Below are positions 17,832 through 26,859 of a stretch of DNA of 64,000 nt, one piece after another. The DNA is from Kiloniella laminariae. Its GTDB lineage: Bacteria; Pseudomonadota; Alphaproteobacteria; Kiloniellales; Kiloniellaceae. Below the pieces are notes generated by a model. That model had not been told where the DNA came from. It did no database searches and was given only the letters and a program-made list of their open reading frames with translations. The stretch covers positions 806,001 to 870,000 of the forward strand of contig NZ_JAPWGY010000001.1 in the NCBI RefSeq assembly GCF_027214005.1. The letters are read 5' to 3'. Each line of letters starts with the position of its first letter. The stretch's first letter is position 1. Position numbers and translations under genes: made by a program.

Positions 17832-19298
17832 GTGAATTTTGCAGGGTACGATACCCAGGGATTTTATGATGAATTGTTCGAGGCTGATGGAAAGCCCCGG
17901 AAAGAGGCTTTGCCCCTGATCAAACGGATCAACGCCTTGTCATCGAAAGACCTGCGACGACGGCAAAAAGCTGCTGAACATGCCCTGCATCAACAAGGTA
18001 TTACCTTTAGCGTATACGGAGATAAAAAAGGCACGGAAAAGATCATGCCTTTTGATATTCTGCCGCGCATTGTCACCGCCAAGGAATGGGACGTTCTGGA
18101 AAAGGGACTGAAACAGCGTATCCGGGCGCTGAACCTTTTTATTGATGATGTCTATAACGAGCAGAAAATTCTCAAGGACGGGGTTGTTCCCGAAGATCTG
18201 GTTCTGTCTTCGGAATGTTATCTGTCCCAGTGCAAGGGATTGTCTCCGCCAAAGAAGATCTGGATCCATATTACAGGCACGGATCTGGTGCGTGCGGGCG
18301 ATGGTGAATTCTATGTCCTTGAGGACAATCTGCGCTGCCCCTCGGGTATTTCCTATGTGCTGCAAAACCGGACCATACAAAAGCGGACGCTGCCGATTGT
18401 GTTCCAGGCCATGCGGACCCGCCCGGTTTCTGACTATGGGGATCACCTGTATGAAACGCTGCGCCATATCGCCCCCGAAGGGGTGGAAAATCCGAATGTG
18501 ATCGTTCTGACACCGGGGATCTATAACTCGGCCTATTACGAGCATTCCTTCCTGGCCCAGCAGATGGGGGTGCCGCTGGCGCAGGGATCTGATCTGACCA
18601 TCATTGACGGTCATGTGATGCTGCGGACCACCCGCGGTTTTGAAAAGGTTGATGTGATCTATCGCCGGATCGACGACGACTTTCTGGACCCGGAAGTCTT
18701 CAATAAAGATTCAATGCTGGGTGTGCCCGGCATTATGGAATGTTTTCGCAAAGGCACGGTTGCGCTGGCCAATGCGCCGGGCACGGGAATTGCGGATGAC
18801 AAGGCGATTTATGCCTATGTACCCCAGATCATCAAATATTATCTTGATGAAGAGCCGGTTATCAAAAATGTCCCGACCTATATCTGCGAAGATAAAAAAG
18901 ACCGGGAATATGTTCTGGCCAATCTGGAAAAGCTGGTGGTCAAGGCGGTCAATCTTTCCGGTGGTTATGGCATGCTGATCGGACCGGTTTCGACCGCTGC
19001 CGAGCGCAAGGAATTTGCAGCAAAGATCACTGCAGCTCCGCGTGATTACATTGCGCAGCCGACGCTGGCCCTTTCGCGCACCCCGACGATTGTCGGGGAC
19101 AATATCGAAGGGCGGCATGTAGATTTTCGCCCCTATATTCTTTACGGAAAATCCATTTTTGTCTTGCCGGGTGGCCTGACGCGGGTTGCCTTGACCAAGG
19201 GATCACTTGTGGTCAATTCCTCGCAGGGCGGGGGCAGTAAAGATACCTGGGTTCTGGGGGATACCCCCATAGGGATGGAGGCTGATCTCGATGCTTAG
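17832..19298 (+). CDS. circularly permuted ATP-grasp protein (COG2308 type)
   Basis: A 488-residue ligase-like protein starting at GTG with AAAGGAG 7 bases upstream. Family hallmarks are IMPFDILPRIVTAKEWD near residue 70, FYVLEDNLRCPSGISYVLQN near 160 and VLTPGIYNSAYYEHSFLAQQ. Further along are IYRRIDDDFLDPE, the ATP-site segment LVVKAVNLSGGYGMLIGP and the C-terminal VDFRPYILYGKS. In these permuted ATP-grasps the ATP-binding lysine and acidic metal ligands lie in reordered positions. They are predicted to form amide bonds with ATP. The 8-bp overlap with the following alpha-E gene and the amidotransferase-transglutaminase gene upstream define a peptide-ligase operon. Confidence 0.92.
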   Translation: MNFAGYDTQGFYDELFEADGKPRKEALPLIKRINALSSKDLRRRQKAAEHALHQQGITFSVYGDKKGTEKIMPFDILPRIVTAKEWDVLEKGLKQRIRALNLFIDDVYNEQKILKDGVVPEDLVLSSECYLSQCKGLSPPKKIWIHITGTDLVRAGDGEFYVLEDNLRCPSGISYVLQNRTIQKRTLPIVFQAMRTRPVSDYGDHLYETLRHIAPEGVENPNVIVLTPGIYNSAYYEHSFLAQQMGVPLAQGSDLTIIDGHVMLRTTRGFEKVDVIYRRIDDDFLDPEVFNKDSMLGVPGIMECFRKGTVALANAPGTGIADDKAIYAYVPQIIKYYLDEEPVIKNVPTYICEDKKDREYVLANLEKLVVKAVNLSGGYGMLIGPVSTAAERKEFAAKITAAPRDYIAQPTLALSRTPTIVGDNIEGRHVDFRPYILYGKSIFVLPGGLTRVALTKGSLVVNSSQGGGSKDTWVLGDTPIGMEADLDA

Positions 19299-20235
19299 TC
19301 GTGTTGCCAACTCCATCTACTGGATGAGCCGTTATCTGGAACGCGCCGATAATGTCGCGCGTTTCATCGACGTCAATGCCCGCCTGATCCTTGATATGGG
19401 CTGGGAACGCGAGAGCGCACAGTGGGACCCTCTGGTCCTTGCCTCGGGTGATGAAGCCGATTTTAAAGCCCGCTATTCCGAATACAGTGAAAAGCAGGTT
19501 GTGCACTTTCTTACCTTTGACGAGAAAAACCCGAATTCGATAATCAGCTGTATTAATTCCGCGCGTGAAAATGCCCGGACGGTGCGCGAGATTATCTCTT
19601 CGGAAATGTGGGAGGCGATCAACACGCTCTATCACCTAGTTGATAAACATAGCCGCAAACGCAAGGTGGATGACCTGCAGAGCTTTTTTATCTCGGTGAA
19701 CCACACCAACCACCTGTTTGCCGGGATGATGGAAAACACCATGTCGCACGGCGAGGGCTGGCACTTTGCCCGGGCGGGTAAAATGCTGGAACGGGCAGAC
19801 AAGACAGCGCGAATGCTGGATGTGAAGTATTTTCTGCTGCTGCCCAATCCGGATTATTTTGACTCGCCCTATGATACAGTCGAATGGGGCGCGGTGCTCA
19901 AATCGGTCAGCGGCTTCGAGGTCTATCGCAAACGTTATCACCGGGCCAATTATCGCCATGTCACCCAGTTTCTGGTGCTGGATGAACATTTTGCCCGCTC
20001 GATCCGCTATTGTGTGCGTACGGCAGCCCGTTCTGTCGCCGATATCAGCAAAATGCTGGAGATCACGGTGCCGGTAAATGACGAGTTCGCCCGGCTGGAG
20101 AAAATGCTGGACGAGGCTGATCTGGATACCATCCTGTCAAAGGGGTTACATGAATTTGTCGATGCTTTTCAGTTCAACCTGAATGTGATCGACCAGTCGC
20201 TCTACAAGTCGTTTTTTGCCCTTGAAAGAGACTAG
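19291..20235 (+). CDS. alpha-E domain-containing protein (COG2307)
   Basis: A 314-residue, almost entirely helical protein. It begins MLSRVANSIYWMSRYLERAD, the defining start of the family, and carries the repeated ISSEMWEAIN and FARAGKMLERADKTARMLDV segments. Alpha-E proteins are encoded next to circularly permuted ATP-grasps in many bacteria and are sometimes fused to them, so they are thought to act as an obligate partner. No enzyme activity is known. Translation is coupled: the ATG lies inside the end of the ATP-grasp gene behind a GGAGG. A hairpin 41 bp after the stop probably ends the operon. Confidence 0.92.
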   Translation: MLSRVANSIYWMSRYLERADNVARFIDVNARLILDMGWERESAQWDPLVLASGDEADFKARYSEYSEKQVVHFLTFDEKNPNSIISCINSARENARTVREIISSEMWEAINTLYHLVDKHSRKRKVDDLQSFFISVNHTNHLFAGMMENTMSHGEGWHFARAGKMLERADKTARMLDVKYFLLLPNPDYFDSPYDTVEWGAVLKSVSGFEVYRKRYHRANYRHVTQFLVLDEHFARSIRYCVRTAARSVADISKMLEITVPVNDEFARLEKMLDEADLDTILSKGLHEFVDAFQFNLNVIDQSLYKSFFALERD

Positions 20236-20275
20236 GTCACAGGAGTAATCACAAAAATAATCGTCCCGGAACGAT

Positions 20276-20299
20276 CCCGTGGATTATCAGGTCCACGGG
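20276..20299 (+). terminator. probable terminator of the ATP-grasp/alpha-E operon
   Basis: CCCGTGGA pairs with TCCACGGG around an 8-base loop, followed by AGACTTTTCTGT. The short, interrupted T run makes it a fair rather than strong intrinsic terminator. Confidence 0.55.
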
Positions 20300-20475
20300 A
20301 GACTTTTCTGTCGTTTGTACTGTTACAGAAAGTGGTTTGAAGCAGCAGGCGTCCGAGATCGGTCCGGCTGGTATTCGCAATTCCGGAATTCCTATACCAT
20401 ATTTACGAATTGCGCCGGACGATGATTGCCGTAAACCTTGCCGCGTCAATTTCCGGTGTCAAGGTCCCAGCCAAA

Positions 20476-21441
20476 ATGATCGTCAGAGAAAAACCCAATG
20501 CCTTCAAGCTGTTCTTCTTGCTGAGAGGGTCTGTTGTTCCCTCGATAGCACCGCAAATTATCTTTGCCGGCCTGATGGGGTTTCTGGTCTATCTGGCAGA
20601 CGAATATTTTCCGGACCAGGTTCCGAACCTGACGGCGACGCCTTTTGTGTTGTTGGGGGTTACCCTGTCGATTTTTCTGGGCTTTAGAAACAGCGCTTCT
20701 TACGAACGCTGGTGGGAAGCGCGGAAGCTCTGGGGACAGCTGATTATCGACACCCGTTCTATTGCCCGACAGGCCCAGACCTATATCTGGGATCAGGGGG
20801 GCGACGTGATGTCTGTGGATGAGAAATATTCGAGAGAGCAGGAGATCAAAACGCATCAGCGCAAGATCACCCTGCTTTGTACGGGGTTTTCCCATGCGCT
20901 GCGTCATCAGTTGCGGGGGACCGATTGCCGCGATGATGTTGCGTCGTTTTTATCAGAGTATGAGCGGGAGCGGCTTGGAGCCGTCCGCCATATACCGAAT
21001 TTTTTCCTGAACCTGTTAGGCGGGGAAATCAGCCAGATTTTGCAAAAACAGTTCATCGGGGAAGTTTCTGCACGCAATCTTGAAGAGCGGATAACCTCTC
21101 TGTCTTCTGTGCTTGCCGCTTGTGAACGTATCCATAATACGCCTTTGCCCTTTGCCTATAACCTGCTGCTCAACCGAACGGCCTATATCTATTGTTTCAC
21201 GCTGCCCCTGGGGCTTTTCACGTCTCTCGGGGCGATGACGCCGCTGATCACCGCACTGATCGCCTACACCTTCTTTGGGCTTGAGGCGTTGGGGGAAGAA
21301 CTGGAAGATCCTTTTGGCACCTCGGCCCATGATCTGGCCCTGAGCACCATGTCGCGTACCATCGAGATCAATCTGCTGGAAACCCTGAACGAAGCCGAGT
21401 TACCCGAACCGATCCAGGCTGACCGTTATTATTTTCCCTGA
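20476..21441 (+). CDS. bestrophin-family (UPF0187) membrane channel protein
   Basis: A 321-residue inner-membrane protein. It starts MIVREKPNAFKLFFLLRGSV, the usual start of bacterial bestrophins. Two membrane segments follow (about 25-45, 50-70), then the conserved GFRNSASYERWWEARKLWGQ. After a long cytoplasmic helical stretch, a second membrane pair occurs at about 225-270 (TLPLGLFTSLGAMTPLITAL), with the family segment LEELEDPFGTSAHDLAL near the end. Bacterial bestrophins form pentameric ion channels, cation-selective in the one studied structurally. Longer starts (TTG 20410, ATG 20422) add residues with no family match. Stand-alone gene. Confidence 0.9.
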   Translation: MIVREKPNAFKLFFLLRGSVVPSIAPQIIFAGLMGFLVYLADEYFPDQVPNLTATPFVLLGVTLSIFLGFRNSASYERWWEARKLWGQLIIDTRSIARQAQTYIWDQGGDVMSVDEKYSREQEIKTHQRKITLLCTGFSHALRHQLRGTDCRDDVASFLSEYERERLGAVRHIPNFFLNLLGGEISQILQKQFIGEVSARNLEERITSLSSVLAACERIHNTPLPFAYNLLLNRTAYIYCFTLPLGLFTSLGAMTPLITALIAYTFFGLEALGEELEDPFGTSAHDLALSTMSRTIEINLLETLNEAELPEPIQADRYYFP

Positions 21442-21612
21442 AAAGTCCCTGTGGGAACAGGGCGCTGCCGGGCGAGACAATTCCTGGATGATCTCTGCTG
21501 TCTTGTCCCTCCAGTGCTCAGGGCTTTCTGCGCGGATGGCTGCAGATTTACCCGTTACAGACAAGCTGTCGCTTCTGGGGTAGTATCGTTTTGACCAGAG
21601 AAAGCGAGAGAG

Positions 21613-22884
21613 ATGCAGGATCGGTATGGAAATGTTTTGTCCACAGCTTCCGAAGCGGCGCGTGATGCCTATGTTCTGGGGCTGGACAGGTTTCTAGGGG
21701 CGGAACCCGCTGTTGAAGAGGCCCTTTCCCTTGCAATCCGCGAGGACGAGGGTTTTGTCCTCGCGCATCTGGCTTTGGCGCGGTATTGCCAGGTAATCGG
21801 AAACCGTGCCGGAGCCAAAAGTTCCCTTTTAAATGCCCAGAAAATCCGCAGGAGTTTGACCGAGAGGGAGAGAGGGCAGCTCGAGATTATATCCCTTTTG
21901 ATCGCAGGCAAGAGCAATGCCGGATATCAGGCGGCACGGGTCCAGTTACAGAATTATCCCCGCGATGTGCTTGTTGCACAGGCCTGTCTTGGTGTTTTGA
22001 GTCTGATCGGACTCAGCGGCGAACCGGGGCGGGAGGCAGACAATCTTGCGCTGGCAGAGATACTGGAGCCGCACTATGGGGATGACTGGTGGTTACAGGG
22101 GCTTTTGGGTTTTGCCCAGGTCGAAGTCGGCCAGTTTGACCGGGCTGAAAAGAGCATCAGCAAATCTTTGCAGGCCAACCCGAGAAACGCGCACGGAGCG
22201 CATTTTCAATCCCATCTCTACTATGAAACCGGGCAGACCGAGGCAGGTTACAGCTTCATCACGGAATGGCAGCGCGGCTATGCCAAAGAGGGACAGATGC
22301 ATTGCCATATCGCCTGGCACATTGCCCTCTGGGCACTGGCACGGGGCGATATCGAGGAAATGTGGCGGGTGGTTGATCGAGATATTGATCCCAGAGGGGC
22401 CTGGGGGCCACCCCTGAACGTGATGGTCGATCTGGCTGCGGTGCTCTATCGGGCAGAAATGGCAGGGGTCACGATTTCTCCCGCACGTTGGCAGGTGGTC
22501 TGTGACTATGCCGCCGAGAAATTTCCCAAACCGGGATTTGGCTTTGTCGATGTTCACGCGGCTCTGGCTTATGCGATGGCGGGGCAATCCGAAGCCCTGG
22601 AACGTATTATCAGGGATGCCAGAGGCCCGGCGGCAGAGCTGGTGCGTTATCTGGCCGAAGCGTTTGGGGCGATCGCATCCCGGAACTGGTCCAGAGCCAA
22701 TGATCTTCTGACCAAGGCGCTTTGGGATCACGCCCGGATCGGGGGCAGTCGGGCGCAACGTGATCTGATCGAATATGCATCCGTAGCAGTATTGATGCGG
22801 CTGGGCCGTCACGATGAGGCACGCCGACAGCTTGTTATGCACCGGCCAAGAACCGCGATGGAAAATGCAGTGGTGGTAACGTAG
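21613..22884 (+). CDS. tetratricopeptide repeat protein 38-like protein
   Basis: A 423-residue soluble protein built of helical repeats. It resembles the TTC38 family seen in proteobacteria and eukaryotes: LGLDRFLGAEPAVEEALSLA at the start, a characteristic DDWWLQGLLGFAQVEVGQFD TPR unit in the middle, HCHIAWHIALWALARGDIEE, and a DVHAALAYAMAGQ unit. No catalytic motif and no signal peptide are seen. It is probably a protein-interaction scaffold of unknown partner. GAGAG just before the ATG is a modest ribosome site. The gene stands alone between bestrophin and an exported protein. Confidence 0.8.
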   Translation: MQDRYGNVLSTASEAARDAYVLGLDRFLGAEPAVEEALSLAIREDEGFVLAHLALARYCQVIGNRAGAKSSLLNAQKIRRSLTERERGQLEIISLLIAGKSNAGYQAARVQLQNYPRDVLVAQACLGVLSLIGLSGEPGREADNLALAEILEPHYGDDWWLQGLLGFAQVEVGQFDRAEKSISKSLQANPRNAHGAHFQSHLYYETGQTEAGYSFITEWQRGYAKEGQMHCHIAWHIALWALARGDIEEMWRVVDRDIDPRGAWGPPLNVMVDLAAVLYRAEMAGVTISPARWQVVCDYAAEKFPKPGFGFVDVHAALAYAMAGQSEALERIIRDARGPAAELVRYLAEAFGAIASRNWSRANDLLTKALWDHARIGGSRAQRDLIEYASVAVLMRLGRHDEARRQLVMHRPRTAMENAVVVT

Positions 22885-23103
22885 ACCCGGGTCATCGACC
22901 TGTCTGAAAAGCATAATGGCAAGGATGCACGGCTTTTCAAATGATCAGATCCCGAGAAGGTCATGGAGAAGATCACGGGAACGAAAAACAGCAAGAAGTG
23001 ATTGTTCAGATTTTTTTTGAACCTTTCCCTGATCACCTGCGACAGAAGCTGTAACGACAGTGTTTTGCTGTCTGCATACTTTTAGAAGATCAGGGGAAGA
23101 GAC

Positions 23104-24417
23104 ATGAAAAAAATTGCAACGGTATTATTGAGTGCCAGTGTTCTGGGAAGTGTCAGCGTTCTGGCGCTGGGTATATCTGCAGCGCAGGCAGCAAGCGGCA
23201 CATCGGAATATGTTCTGGATGTGGATCTGAACCTCGGGGCCGGAAATGCACAGAACCCGATTATTGTCCGCAATATCTCGAACAACAAACATGTCAGCAA
23301 TGTCAACCTGAAGACCCAGGGAACCCAGCTGGTGATCCCGGCGACAGGTCTGGTTCAGTGTGCCGATAAACAAAGTGTCGATTACGACAAATCCAGAATT
23401 TATTTTGGCGCTATCGGTATGGGCGGGCTGGATAACATCAACGACAGTGGTGCTTTGCACCAGAGCACGTTCCATCCTTCGACCAAAACACGGATCGGTC
23501 TGGGTAAATGGATTACCGAAGCCGGAGGCAGCGACAGCTATAGCGTTCCGCTGGACCAGATCAAAAACGGACATCCGGCCGTTCGTGTCGACCCCGTGGC
23601 CGAAATCAATAAAAAGCTGCAGGCGCATTTGCAGGGCGGTGGCAAAGCGGTCGATTTTTACAAGGCCAACCAGACGGTGAGCGTTTCACGGACTGTTTCG
23701 CTGGCAGGCTGGTGTGAGAAAAATGGCCTGTCCAAAGCAGGATTTGAAACCCAGACCTATCAGATAAGCATTCGCTATGAAGGTGACAGCGAGGTTTATG
23801 ACCAGGCCAAAATCAAACAGGGGCTGGTCCAGAACAATCAGCAGATCAACCACGGCCTGCCCTTTATGCTGAGCAGCGCGACTTTCCAGCCCAACATGCC
23901 GCACTTTATCGGCAAATGTGTGCCGGACGACAACCCGAAGATCCGGGTCAATTTCAATGGTAATGGCAAGGGCGTGGTTGATTTTATCATCGAAGACAAT
24001 GGCAGTCCGGTCTATAGCACTGCCGGTGTGCTGTATGATTCCAAAAATGGTGATCAGTCATTTGATTTCTATTATCCGCTGAAACTCAAAATGTCTCAAA
24101 AACATGACTGGAAGACCATCAACAAGACGTTTGAGCACGGTTTGACGGTCAAGGCGCGTTTCAAGGACCAGAAGGATATCAACACCAATAACTGGAGCAG
24201 CTGGAAAGACTTTGGTGCGGCCACCTGGAAGCACCGTTGCACCCCGCAGGTGGCTGTCACTTCAGGACAGAACGGTATTGGCTACCAAGGCCAGCAAGAC
24301 CCGACCAACCCTGCGGTGAAACCGTTGCGCAAACCACAGCCTGCACCGCTGGTGATCGACCAGATCCAGGCACAGCCGGCAAAACCGAAACGTCAACAGG
24401 TTCAGGCCCCGGAATAA
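23104..24417 (+). CDS. hypothetical exported protein
   Basis: A 437-residue secreted protein with a classical signal peptide (MKKIATVLLSASVLG..., cleavage near AQAAS, residue 30). The mature part is beta-rich, with four or more cysteines in pairs (LVQCADK, AGWCEKN, GKCVPDD, KHRCTPQ). It ends in a proline/glutamine-rich tail (QAQPAKPKRQQVQAPE) that is likely unstructured. Two segments, PHFIGKCVPDDNPKIRVNFN and WKDFGAATWKHRC, look like the ends of a beta-sandwich. I do not recognise the family. AGGGGAAGAG gives a strong ribosome site. A strong terminator follows, so it is a single-gene transcript. Confidence 0.75.
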   Translation: MKKIATVLLSASVLGSVSVLALGISAAQAASGTSEYVLDVDLNLGAGNAQNPIIVRNISNNKHVSNVNLKTQGTQLVIPATGLVQCADKQSVDYDKSRIYFGAIGMGGLDNINDSGALHQSTFHPSTKTRIGLGKWITEAGGSDSYSVPLDQIKNGHPAVRVDPVAEINKKLQAHLQGGGKAVDFYKANQTVSVSRTVSLAGWCEKNGLSKAGFETQTYQISIRYEGDSEVYDQAKIKQGLVQNNQQINHGLPFMLSSATFQPNMPHFIGKCVPDDNPKIRVNFNGNGKGVVDFIIEDNGSPVYSTAGVLYDSKNGDQSFDFYYPLKLKMSQKHDWKTINKTFEHGLTVKARFKDQKDINTNNWSSWKDFGAATWKHRCTPQVAVTSGQNGIGYQGQQDPTNPAVKPLRKPQPAPLVIDQIQAQPAKPKRQQVQAPE

Positions 24418-24442
24418 ACCGGCTTCCGGAAACCGGTAAAGC

Positions 24443-24484
24443 AGGTAACAGGGCTGAAGTTTCATCAGTCCTGTTACCTTTTTT
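24443..24484 (+). terminator. strong rho-independent terminator
   Basis: AGGTAACAGG pairs perfectly with CCTGTTACCT and runs straight into a T run (24479-24484), 25 bp after the exported-protein stop. The remaining 250 bp to the next gene hold no supported feature apart from the expected promoter. Confidence 0.85.
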
Positions 24485-24732
24485 CGACGGCTGCAACGTG
24501 ACATCCAACGGCGAGATGTTGGCGGGATGGCAAGGGTTGTTTGCCCCACGATACAGGCCTGGAGTGGATTGCGCTGGTAATTCGGGCTGCTTTCTTGAAT
24601 ACTGTGAGAAGGGGGAGCGCAGGTGATAATATTTTCCTGTTATAGAAAAACCGACAGCAGTCATTTGAAGCAGCTGAACGGTTTCCTGAAAAATCGGGAT
24701 TGTGTTTTTACTTCGGGAAGGGTGCCGGGGTG

Positions 24733-26859
24733 ATGACAGGGAATCTCTATATTGTCAGACCATTTGTTTTGCAGCTGATTCAGCGTGCGGGCAGATGCAT
24801 TTTTTGTATCATTTTTTCCTTTTTACTTGCCAGTACTGCACGGGCGGAATGGGTGGCAAACTTTGTCCCGCCAGAAGAACCGGGTGCCGGGTTGCGTATC
24901 GATCTGCCCGAAGATCTGGATATTCTGACCCTGACCACGCTGGCGGTTGAACTTGACGGCATTGATATCACGGCCCTGCTGTCGCTTGATGATACGGATT
25001 TTATCTATACCCCGGTTGAACCGCTGGGTGGTGGTGAACATCTGCTCAGACTGGTCATTCTCAACGGCGATGGCACAACCACCGAAAAGAACCGCTGGGT
25101 TTTTCAGGTTGAAGGCGGCGTTCCGTCAGGCGCGGTCAGCGCGACAAACGCCCCGTCCGAACAAGAACAGATCGCCCAGGCCGAAGAACTGCTGCGCTCG
25201 GCCTCTTTCCGGGCCGATACCCTGACCGAGTTCAGCAGCCGGGTCATGCAACAGAATATCGGCCATGACACCAACCGCAACATCCTGTCTGGCAGTGGCG
25301 ATGGCAATGCGGCTTTTGCCTCGGAAAACTGGGACATCCGGGCCCATGCCAACTATCTGGTCCAGAGCGATGTCGACCAGTCCCTGACCGGGCACCCGGC
25401 GGACATCGGTGAATATGATATCACCGCCGACTTTACCGGGGACAGCATGAAGGGCGGTATGACCCTTGGTCATCATGATATCGGTCTGGACAATCAACTG
25501 GTTTCCAGTTTTTACCGTCGGGGCAGTTCTGTGCGTCTGGGGACGCGGGATGAACGTTTCGAGGCCCAGGGTTTTGCCTTTGGCACCAGTTCGGTTGCCG
25601 GGGCCAGTGACTTTACCGGATTGAATGACAGCGATGACCGGATCAAGGGGCTAACCGCCTCGGTCAAGCCCTTTTCGGATGGGGTTGATGACATCGATGC
25701 CCTGAAAATCACCGGACTTTATTACGATGGAACGGGCGACGGCGGCGGTATCGGACTTGAGGAAGAAGGGGGCGACCCTGGTTCCTCCTCAACCGGATCT
25801 GGCTGGGGGCTGGTGCTGGAAAAGAGTTTTGATCAGCAGCGTACCCGGTTGCGCGGGGAATATGCCCATGCGCTGTTTGATCAGGATGGCTCGGGAGGAG
25901 AGGCGCCAAAGGATGGCAGTGATGCGATTTCCCTCTCCGCCGATCATCGCCTGTTTGAGCAAGGGCCTGTTGTCTTTGATGATGTGCTCGAGATTGATGT
26001 GGGGGTGGGCTATGACCGGGTGGAGACGTTTTTTGCCAGTCTGGCCAATCCGGGACTGATCGGGGACCGTGAAGCCTACAGTGCCTATAGCAACATCTAT
26101 TGGGGAGCCTTGTCAGGCAATGTCTATCTGCTGGATGAAACCAACAACGTTGATGATCTGGCCTCGACCCCGACCGATCGCCTGCAAAGTCTTGACGCCA
26201 GCCTGAATTACAGCTTTGACCCGCAGACAGGGGCGATGGAATGGCTTGGTACTCCCTATGTCGGGCTGTCCGGCTTTGTCGCCCTGCTGGACCGGGAAAA
26301 AACGCCGGATGGCTATGATGGACCGGATACCGACAGCCTGTCGAAATCACTGACCTTTACCGTCGGCTCCAGCTATACTGACTGGTACTGGTCAGCGTCA
26401 CAGAGCTATGCCCGCTTTGACGATGATACAAATGAAACCAGTGATACGGTTAATCATCTGAGCGGGATCAATGCAGGCTGGAGCGTATCAGACCGGCTGG
26501 ATATCTATGGCGGAACACAGTTCGGGGTTTTCGAGGAGGAAGACAGTGACAAGCTCAGCTATAACACCAACCTGTCACTGGGTGTCTCGGCAGAGCTGGT
26601 ACCCGAAAAACTTGACCTGAATCTTGATTATAATTTGAACCTTGCGAACGGCAGTGGCGACACACCTGATAGCCACATCGTCAATAGCGAGGTTGAATGG
26701 ACCTTCCTTCAACCACGCAGTAATCGTCCGGGACTGGCTCTGGCGGCCCGTGGTTCGATGGAGGAAACTAATGGAAGCACAGATAGTACAGAAAATGAAA
26801 CAGATTATCAGGTCTATATGCTCTTGCGGGTCAAGGCCCCCTTTGCGTTTGGTTACTAG
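24733..26859 (+). CDS. putative outer-membrane beta-barrel protein
   Basis: A 708-residue exported protein. A hydrophobic signal segment near residues 20-38 ends at STARAEW. An Ig-like domain follows (about 40-130, LDGIDITALLSLDDTDFIYT, GEHLLRLVILNGDG). From about 170 on, alternating polar/hydrophobic strands rich in Gly, Asp, Tyr and aromatic residues are typical of an outer-membrane barrel, and the chain ends in aromatic FAFGY as barrels do. I chose the ATG at 24733, behind GGAAGGG; a TTG at 24700 is also open. Its stop lies inside the next gene by 89 bp. It heads a five-gene run with an ECF sigma factor and protease. Specific family not recognised. Confidence 0.72.
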   Translation: MTGNLYIVRPFVLQLIQRAGRCIFCIIFSFLLASTARAEWVANFVPPEEPGAGLRIDLPEDLDILTLTTLAVELDGIDITALLSLDDTDFIYTPVEPLGGGEHLLRLVILNGDGTTTEKNRWVFQVEGGVPSGAVSATNAPSEQEQIAQAEELLRSASFRADTLTEFSSRVMQQNIGHDTNRNILSGSGDGNAAFASENWDIRAHANYLVQSDVDQSLTGHPADIGEYDITADFTGDSMKGGMTLGHHDIGLDNQLVSSFYRRGSSVRLGTRDERFEAQGFAFGTSSVAGASDFTGLNDSDDRIKGLTASVKPFSDGVDDIDALKITGLYYDGTGDGGGIGLEEEGGDPGSSSTGSGWGLVLEKSFDQQRTRLRGEYAHALFDQDGSGGEAPKDGSDAISLSADHRLFEQGPVVFDDVLEIDVGVGYDRVETFFASLANPGLIGDREAYSAYSNIYWGALSGNVYLLDETNNVDDLASTPTDRLQSLDASLNYSFDPQTGAMEWLGTPYVGLSGFVALLDREKTPDGYDGPDTDSLSKSLTFTVGSSYTDWYWSASQSYARFDDDTNETSDTVNHLSGINAGWSVSDRLDIYGGTQFGVFEEEDSDKLSYNTNLSLGVSAELVPEKLDLNLDYNLNLANGSGDTPDSHIVNSEVEWTFLQPRSNRPGLALAARGSMEETNGSTDSTENETDYQVYMLLRVKAPFAFGY

